Of a stretch of DNA of 64,000 bases, positions 57,652 to 64,000 are shown piece after piece (the first letter of the stretch is position 1; each line of letters begins with the position of its first letter). The translations under genes were made by a program, and so were the position numbers. The notes beneath the pieces are model-generated. The model saw only the letters and a list, made by a program, of their open reading frames with translations, made no database searches and was not told the origin of the DNA. Source of the stretch: Chamaecyparis obtusa (Eukaryota; Streptophyta; Pinopsida; Cupressales; Cupressaceae); assembly GCA_027943335.1 (NCBI GenBank), contig BSBK01001537.1, forward strand, positions 203,501 through 267,500, given 5' to 3'.

Positions 57652-60571
57652 GAAGTCTGCAAACCAAGGAGGAATCCTGCACAAATCCCTGAGGCTGCTC
57701 CATGTAAATCTCCTCACTAAGATCACCGTGCAAGAAAGCACTCTTCACATCCATCTGAAAAATGGGCCATCCCTGAGAAGCTGCGAGGGATAAGACAAGG
57801 CAAATAGAGTTCATCTTGGCGACAGGGGCAAATGTCTCAGTGTAATCAATACCCTCAACCTGTGAAAACCCCTTTGCAACAAGACGTGCCTTGTACTTAT
57901 CAATAGAACCATCAGCAGCAAACTTAGTATGATACAACCACTTGCATCGCACTAACTTTCTTCCCTTAGGAAGTGAACAAAGATCCCAAGTATGATTCTT
58001 CATCAAAGAAGAATACTCCTCCTCCATAGCACTATCCCACTCAGTATGTCCGGTCGCTGCCCCAAATGTCTGAGGGTCACCACAAATGGCATGACTCAGA
58101 AGACTAGAACCTGCAATATGAGACCGGGTGCGACGAGAGGTGGAAGGGTCACCAGCTAGAGAGCCTGCAGCATCAACTGTAACACGAGCCCATCTAGGCA
58201 TCTGTGGAGGATCCTGTGGTGGAGGTAAATGGGGATCACCAAGATCATCATCGTCATCATCCTGAAACACAACTGGAAGAGATGAGGGAGTAGTGGTGAG
58301 TGAAGTAGACTCTGGAAGCGGGGTATCTACTGCAGGAAGGCGCTCATCAAACTGGACATCCCGTCGAAACAAGACCTCTCTGGAATCAGGGTCAAACAAC
58401 CTATATGCCTTAACATCCTCGCAGTAGCCAACAAAAATGAGGTGTCGGCTCTTCCGCTCCATTGCTCTCCTCTGAGCGTCAGGCACAAATGTCCATGCTT
58501 CACTACCAAAAACTCGAAATGAAGATACATCAGGCTTGACATGAGACCAAGCCTCCTCAGGAGTCATATGTCGAACTGCCTTGTGAGGCATCTGATTCTG
58601 AATATAGTTGGCACAATTGACTGCCTCTGCCCAAAAAGATGAATCCATGGACCTGGACTGTATCATACAATTAGCCATCTCCTGAAGTGTTCTGTTCTTT
58701 CTCTCTGCCACACCATTTTGTTGAGGGGTGTAGGGCACTGAAAACTGATGCTGAAGACCATGTTCAGAGCAAAAATCCCTGAAAGCATGGTTCACATACT
58801 CCCCCCCATTATCTATGCGTATCCGGCGAATAGAAAGACCAGATTGCTTCTCCACAAATGTCTTAAAGACTCGAAATGAATCAAAGACATCAGACTTGTA
58901 CTTCAAAAAGTACACCCATGTGCGCTTGGAGAAGTCATCAATAAATGTGAGCACATATCTGGCACCAGAAAAAGAAGGAGTAGGAAAGGACATGAGGTCA
59001 CTGTGAATCAACTCCAATGGTGCCAAAGCACGAGTAGCTCATCCCTGAGGAAAAGGATCCCTATGTTGTTTGCCAAGAACACAACCCTGACAAACCCCAT
59101 CAGTGCAAGTAATCTGTGGAAGCCCAAGAACTAGTGCTTGTGTGCTCATCTGCTGAAGATATCTGTAATTGACATGGCCCAAACACTCATGCCAAAGTCT
59201 ACTCACTGAATCTGCATGTGCTATAAGACAGGAACCTGTGCCAGCAGAAGACTCAAATCCATCAAATCTGTATAGGCGGGATGCAGTGTCAACACTCCTA
59301 GTAGCCACAATCATCTCAGTATCATGTAAGTCCCGAATAACCACATCATGTGGTGAGAACTCAACTATCTTACCAGAGCCAGAGTGGCAAATCTGATAGA
59401 TAGACAGAAGGTTCGTCGAAATGTCGGGGACAAAAAGAACATCCTGAATAGAACCCCCAGCTAATGCAACTGAACCAGAACCCAAAATAGAAAGATGAGA
59501 TGAGTTCCCAACAGCAATCTGTGAAGTAGCGCAAGGAGCAAGTGAGGTGACCAACTGCTGAGTGTGAGTCATGTGGTGAGAAGCACCGGAATCAAGAATC
59601 CAGGTGGGCCCAGAAGTCATAGCTCGTGCAGTAAGAGCATGACCTTTCCCTGCAGGGGAGGGGGTGGACTGGGGAGCTGAAATGTGATGCTCCTGCATGG
59701 CTTCCTCTAAAGCCTCCAAACGTTTCCAACACCTGGAAACGGGATGTCCATCCTTTCCACAAAAGCTACAGGTCTCAACTGATTTCTTCTTAGTCTTGGA
59801 GGTAGACTCAGTAGACTTCGAAGAAGATTTACCCTTAGAAGGGTTAGCTGGAGGTTTTGAATCATTTTTCTGTGCAGGTTTGGAGGAAGACTCATTGCCT
59901 GCGGAATCTTTCTTCGGTTTGCCTTTCTATTTTGGTTTCCCTTGTGAAGACTGAGCAACCAACACTTGGCTAGAAGAGCCAGAAGCATCCATCTGTTGGA
60001 TCTTTGCCTGTTCCCGTGTCAACCGATCACAGAATGTCTCAAAAGAAGGCATGGTGTGCCTAGCACCCAAAGCATCCATGGTGGAGTAGAAAGTGGAAGA
60101 AAAGATCTGATACTGTCCTCGCAACTTTGAGAGTATCAAGAAGATACACTCATCATCTATCTTTGTTTTCCCACATCCCTGCAAAACGGAACGCAGAGAC
60201 TTGAACTTCATCAAGAAGTCCTCAATGGTGGGAAAGCTGGTAGGTGTCAAGGTGGTCAACTCTGCATCAAGCTGAAGTTCCCGGAACTCATTAACTGTGC
60301 CAAACAAATCTGAAAACTTGCCCCAAATGGCCCTAGGAGTGGTCAAACCTTCCAAGTGAAAGAGGAGACTGTCTGAGATGTTCAGTGCAATCAAGCCCAT
60401 GGCTTCATCCATCTTATTTTTGTGCTGAAGAATCTCAAAGGGACGTTGCAGGACAGGTTGGTTCTCATCCAGACATGACCATAAGCCACGTGACATAAGA
60501 AGTCTGGTCATGTGTGCTTTCCAGGTATGATAATTATGCGGTGTCAGCCGGGCCACAGAGGGATCCGACAT
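57652..60571 (-). pseudogene. gag-pol: C2 gag-protease-integrase-RT (partial) polyprotein
   Basis: One frame from the ATG at 60571 (MSDPSVARLTPHNYHTWK) with stops only at 59927-59929 (TAG) and 59039-59041 (TGA). The copia gag core has FYSTMDALG and LTREQAKI. One complete zinc knuckle, CSFCGKDGHPVSRC, lies at about 59770. Protease is WILDSGASHHM (about 59600). Pre-integrase zinc region: LWHECLGHVNYRYL and CQGCVLGKQHRDPF. The integrase core has DLMSFPTPSF, FIDDFSKRTWVYFL, RIDNGGEYVN and NGVAERKNRTLQEMAN. After an acidic linker, RT begins with RLVAKGFSQVEGIDY and ETFAPVAKMNS and reaches MDVKSAFLHGDLSEEIYM, then is cut off after SSLVCRL. The YVDD block and RNase H are missing. Gene order protease-integrase-RT is copia. 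Gag and protease resemble C1. Confidence 0.92.
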
Positions 60572-61602
60572 TAAGAGAAGAAGAAGACAGAAGTAGAAGG
60601 GTCTTTTCTGAAGTAAATTACAGAAAGGAAAAACACCCCCCCACAATGTATAAATCAAACCCCCGTACAGCAAATAACTGAAAGCACAAAAAATGAGGAG
60701 AAAACCTGGACTCCAGATGCAGAGAAGGAGGAAAGTAGAAGCCTTGACTTTGATGCTAAAAAAAAAACTCAAATGGCTGAATCAGTAAACCAAACCAGCA
60801 TCATTACGTCCATCTCGAAAAGACCTTTCCGGCGATATATCATATGTTGATTTTTGATTCCGTATGAGCCCTGTAGGAGCAAAAAAGCCCAAGTACCCCC
60901 AAAATGCAAGCTCTCTGGAAAAAACCAGTGACGGCAAAAAAGTTGATGGCCGTATGACCGTCACGGGCCTTTCGCTGACGTCAGCATGACGTCATCCCAA
61001 AAAATTTTGAGGCTGCCGAAAAATTTAAAAAGTCACCGGAAAATAAAAATCCGGCGCCGGAAAGTTGCCGGCAAGTGACATCAGCAGGTGACGTCACCTG
61101 CTGCAGGCTACCGGGCGGAGGATGGGCGGCGGCCGGCGGGTGGCGGGGCGGTGCAGCGGCCGAGTGCAGGTGGCCAGCGGTGGCGGTGGCGGTGCGGTGG
61201 CCGAGCGTTGGTGGCCGGCTGGGCGCCGGTGGCGCGGTGGCGGCCGAGGTCGGCAGAGCGCCGGTGGCGTGGGGGTGCGGCGGCGTGCTGGCGGCAGCGC
61301 CGTAAAGCCCTAGAAAATGCCTTTTTTTTCATGTTTTTCGAGATTTTTTTCTCGATTTTTGAGCCATACGGCCCTTGTAGGCTCGATATTTTTCCCCTGG
61401 GTCACGGAGGCCAAACGTAGTCGAGTTTTATATGATTTCGACTCTCCCGGGCCTTCTGAACGCAATGGTGGCGTCCGATTCTACTCAATCTGCTCTAGAA
61501 GCTCGTGCCTCCTTCAAAGTGATAGAAAACCTTAGAAACAAGCTATGGTTGTCGTCTTTGAATCCAGGCTTCAAGAACTTCAACCTCAGCAGCGGCAGGG
61601 TG
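60572..61602 (-). other. C2 5' leader with GC-rich block
   Basis: About 1 kb between primer site and gag. 61073-61312 is extremely GC- and CpG-rich in an otherwise AT-rich region (GGCGGCGGCCGGCGGGTGGC around 61120-61150). Long ORFs in this block on both strands reflect lack of stops in GC-rich DNA, not genes. Confidence 0.75.
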
Positions 61603-61614
61603 GCTCTGATACCA
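61603..61614 (-). other. C2 primer-binding site
   Basis: The minus strand reads TGGTATCAGAGC, the initiator-Met-tRNA complement, directly abutting the LTR. Confidence 0.93.
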
Positions 61615-61969
61615 TGTAGGATTTCACAAATGTGCAAATCCACAGAAAGCCAAGATCACCTACAAGCAAAATACCAGAAGCTGGAGTGAAAACCTGTGAG
61701 AGAGAGAGAGCTAGGGTTTTGAGAATCTCAGCAGAGTGAGAGCAAAAATGTATTTCTCAAAAGTATAAAACAATAATTACAAAAAGCGGCTTATAAGGTG
61801 AGAAACCCTAAAGCCGGAGAAAGCTAGGTTTGTGCAAATAATAATTAATAAACATATTAATTATTATGCACCTAAATGACAAGCTTAAGTGAAAATAGGA
61901 TAATAGTGACCTTTAATAATTAAATCAGATAGACTTAATTATAAAGGTAAATTTACTATTACTCTAACA
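61615..61969 (-). repeat. C2 5' LTR
   Basis: 355 bp, minus strand TGTTAGAGTAATAG...AAATCCTACA. Contains a U3 hairpin (arms about 61867-61883 and 61890-61907) and a TATA-like TTATAAG at 61791-61797. Related to S1. Confidence 0.88.
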
Positions 61970-61974
61970 AAGAC

Positions 61975-62165
61975 TGTAGGTACCGAAAGTATCCACCCAA
62001 TGATGAAGACTCTAAAGGAAAAGGCTTAGTAAATTTTGATGATATTCCTAATCAGATGGACAAGACATGGAGAAGAAAAATTGAAGATAATGGAACATCA
62101 ACTGGATGATTCGGTGACACCTCATCATTTGGATTGGGTGACTTTACAAGTACAAACTAAACCAT
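61975..62165 (+). pseudogene. gag: K gag C-terminal tail beyond C2
   Basis: Resumes right after the second AAGAC with the missing Cys of the last zinc knuckle, then RYRKYPPNDEDSKGKG and NQMDKTWRRK, Gly/Ser/Phe-rich, ending at stops near 62160. The seamless knuckle across C2 proves 57393 and 61975 were adjacent. Confidence 0.72.
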
Positions 62166-62655
62166 ACAGGTAGGTATGGGAATAATATTTCAATTATTTT
62201 ATTATACATCAATTTCTCACAATGATGAATTGATATCCAAATCAACATATGGTGAGATGCAATGAGATAACTCTTATAGTTGTGAAAGTTAGTATGGTCA
62301 GTAAGCATAACCAAGTAACATGGATAGTCAGTGGAGAAGTATTGAGTAATTGAGTGAACATTGGTGGTCAGTATGATTATTAGTTGGTAGGTCAACAAAA
62401 GAGAATCTATTGCACCTTACCTAACCCTAAACACCCTTTTAAATACAAATAGGAGGATAGACACTTCATTTAATACTTTTAATTCAAAGAGAATTGAAGA
62501 GAAATTTGAGAGATTTGAATGAACATTTGGATTTTGAGTTGAAAGAAGTGAATCTTTTAGTAATTTGAGTAATTTGAGTAATCAGGTGAAAGAATTCGAG
62601 TTTGCCCGAGCCGTTTAACTATTCCTTGATGAAGCCCTAGATAATCAATTTTAAA
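62166..62655 (+). other. Non-coding stretch leading to N3 ORF
   Basis: No ORF supported. CTTTTAAATACAAATAGG (about 62436-62453) is TATA-like and is followed by about 200 bases of purine-rich, leader-like sequence before the ATG of N3. The border between K and N3 is not visible. They may be one element or two. Confidence 0.4.
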
Positions 62656-62854
62656 ATGGCATCAAGTGTAGCACAAGCTAAGACACCAAAGGTTGCAGAA
62701 TCTATTTTGATAAAGAGCACAAATAATAGCCAAATTACAAATTATATCCTGAAGTTGCTATGAAGATTGATGAGACCAGAACACTTTCATCATTGCCTCT
62801 AAGGGTTTTACTAGTTCAAGATATTAGATCATATATTCATTGCAAGATTGGTGA
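62656..62854 (+). pseudogene. N3 unknown ORF, N-terminal part
   Basis: The ATG at 62656 (context AAAATGGCA) starts MASSVAQAKTPKVAESI. After a frameshift the sequence reads ETRTLSSLPLRVLLVQDIRSYIHCKIGD. The stretch VQDIRSYIHCK matches VEDIRAYIHCK of N1 (about 966-1000) at 9 of 11 residues, with similar spacing from the ATG. The family function is unknown. The frame is cut at codon GAT by the apparent LTR start L at 62855. Confidence 0.55.
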
Positions 62855-64000
62855 TGTTGGAGCTCAAAAATTCAGTCTATATTTTTGAGTCCATGTTCAA
62901 AAAATTTGTCTTAGTGTCGGAATCAGTGTCTTGAAAATCATTGTAAGATGCTTAGTTTGAAGTGCATGAAAAATAGGGCCTGTTGATTTTCATGATGAAC
63001 CACTGGGGTAGGGTGTTCATTGCCTTTCATTTGACATATGTAGTGGGTTTGAACTTTTAATTTTCAGTTTTGGCATGTTTAGGGAATAGGCTTTTGGAGG
63101 TGTTCCCAGAATTCTATATTTTGTGTTTGTCGAAAATTGTATAAAATAGCTCACTTCAGATGATTGTATCTTTTTGCCTATGATTGGTCATTGCATGTAG
63201 GCCATTGCATCATGTTGTATGCATGAGAGAGTGTGTCCACACAAATTTTAAGCCCCCCATGTGCCCGTTTGATCACTTTTCCAATGCCATTCCGTTTGCA
63301 AATTGTTAAGTTTCTCTGTGTGCGCCTTGTCATGTTTTTTGAGTAACCTACTTTGAGGTTCCCTAGTTTATACCCTGTTAATGGTCAGGTGTAATCAAGT
63401 GTTGTTCCATATTTTAGACTTGGAATTGTACTTTCCTAAGGATTTTGAGGTCTCTACCAAATCATTTGATCACTTTCCCAGGCCTATTCTAAACCCAGCT
63501 TATGCATATTTCACCATTTTAGTCCTGAATGTTTCTAATGTGCTGACTTTGGCGTTTGATTGTAATTGGCCACTTGATCTTTTAGGAAATTTGATTATGG
63601 ATCTGTGAGCCTTGTGTGGAGGTTAATCAATGCCCAAGTAGCTGGTTCTTGATGATCTTAGTGGGTGAGTTTTTTAAAGCTAGTTCCGGAGGTGATTGGT
63701 GTGATTTGGCAGTGCAGATTGAGTTAATGTTTCTGAAGGGCCAAGTTTGATCGTCAAAATCTTTAAGCTCAAATTTTTCTGAGTAATCTCCTTTGGTGAG
63801 TGTTCTTGCATGATGGAAATGAAATTATGCTCCTGATGGCATGTTCTTGCGAGGGCTTTCTGTTAGTTTTTTAGGCCAATTCTGGAGGCCAGTTAGTGTT
63901 AGTTGGCAATTGTGCAAAGATGTAAAAAATGACTGTGTGATTAAATTTTCAATACACCATGGCTTCATTCCACCAGGTGATTGCCATTTTGAGGAGACAT
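62855..64000 (+). repeat. L: start of a further LTR (runs off the window)
   Basis: TGTTGGAGCTCAAAAATTCAG begins exactly where similarity between the N1 and N3 ORFs ends, the signature of an inserted LTR. The following 1.1 kb is T-rich, non-coding and unlike anything else here. The expected TSD would be GGTGA (62850-62854). Its other end is outside the window, so this is provisional. The open stretch 63381-63608 within it has no recognisable features. Confidence 0.45.

Larger units (their letters stand above)
57399..61969 (-). mobile_element. C2: copia element with fold-back 3' end
   Basis: TSD AAGAC at 57394-57398 and 61970-61974. The right side is a normal minus-strand copia 5' end: LTR 61615-61969, primer site, leader, gag, protease, integrase, partial RT. 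At the left, instead of RT/RNase H and a 3' LTR, the sequence turns into a plus-strand copy of the 3' UTR, polypurine tract and first 27-39 bases of the LTR. The TSD directly abuts this aberrant end. There are only two stops in about 970 codons, so it is the youngest-looking coding copy in the window. Confidence 0.85.

Noticed and set aside
61075..61420. Overlapping ORFs in the GC-rich block
   Set aside because: GC-rich DNA lacks stop codons. The products are Arg/Gly/Ala low complexity in several frames at once and lie in the C2 leader.
63381..63608. 75-codon ORF
   Set aside because: No domain, start context or codon support. Lies in the presumed LTR L.
1..64000. Integrated plant pararetrovirus or other viral genes
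   Set aside because: All RT and integrase pieces are of gypsy or copia type with LTRs, primer sites and TSDs. No movement, coat or envelope protein seen.
1..64000. tRNA or rRNA genes
   Set aside because: Only tRNA-complementary primer-binding sites were seen. No cloverleaf or ribosomal sequence recognised.

Overview
This 64 kb window looks like intergenic DNA from a large, repeat-rich plant nuclear genome. The evidence is an AT-rich background, Ty3/gypsy and Ty1/copia proteins of plant type, initiator-Met-tRNA primer-binding sites (TGGTATCAGAGC) in the copia elements, and insertions nested inside insertions. A gymnosperm or similar giant-genome plant is my guess, not shown by the sequence. 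I see no cellular gene, tRNA or rRNA. Nearly every base can be assigned to an LTR retrotransposon or a solo LTR, most of them decayed. I use short names for the elements: G, N1, H, S1, N2, C1, T, D, K, S2, C2, N3 and L.

Positions 1 to about 53246 are one old Ty3/gypsy element, G, on the minus strand. Its 5' LTR is at 52127-53246, its primer site is just left of that, and its 3' LTR lies off the left edge. Five later LTR elements split it, each bounded by TG..CA-type ends and a 5 bp target-site duplication (TSD): N1 (331-5240, AATTT), H (5485-13691, AAGCT), N2 (17365-26900, AAAAT), T (30442-41845, CCTCT/CCTCC) and D (42572-49708, AAGTG). Two of these were hit again: H by solo LTR S1 (13220-13602, TATTC) and N2 by copia element C1 (21290-26039, AATAC). 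With the insertions removed, the G pieces line up as gag, protease, reverse transcriptase (RT), RNase H, second RNase H-like domain, integrase.

Right of G is K, a plus-strand copia-like element with a TATATAAG promoter, a Met-type primer site and a coiled-coil gag with several zinc knuckles. Its LTR carries a clean solo LTR, S2 (54497-55997, TSD GTGTA). Its last zinc knuckle is split by copia element C2 (57399-61969, TSD AAGAC). C2 is the best-preserved coding copy here (gag, protease, integrase and the start of RT), but its 3' end is replaced by an inverted fold-back of its own PPT/LTR region. At the right edge, an ORF of the N1 type (N3) is interrupted by the start of another LTR (L).

Several elements carry a coding region but not a full set of retrotransposon enzymes: N1, N2 and N3 (an ORF family I do not recognise), H and C1 (gag-protease only), D (long LTRs plus an unknown acidic ORF) and T (a proline/serine-rich ORF plus an integrase piece). 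They would depend on partner elements for mobility. The strongest candidates for something undescribed are the N1/N2/N3 ORF family, the D and T ORFs, and the fold-back end of C2.
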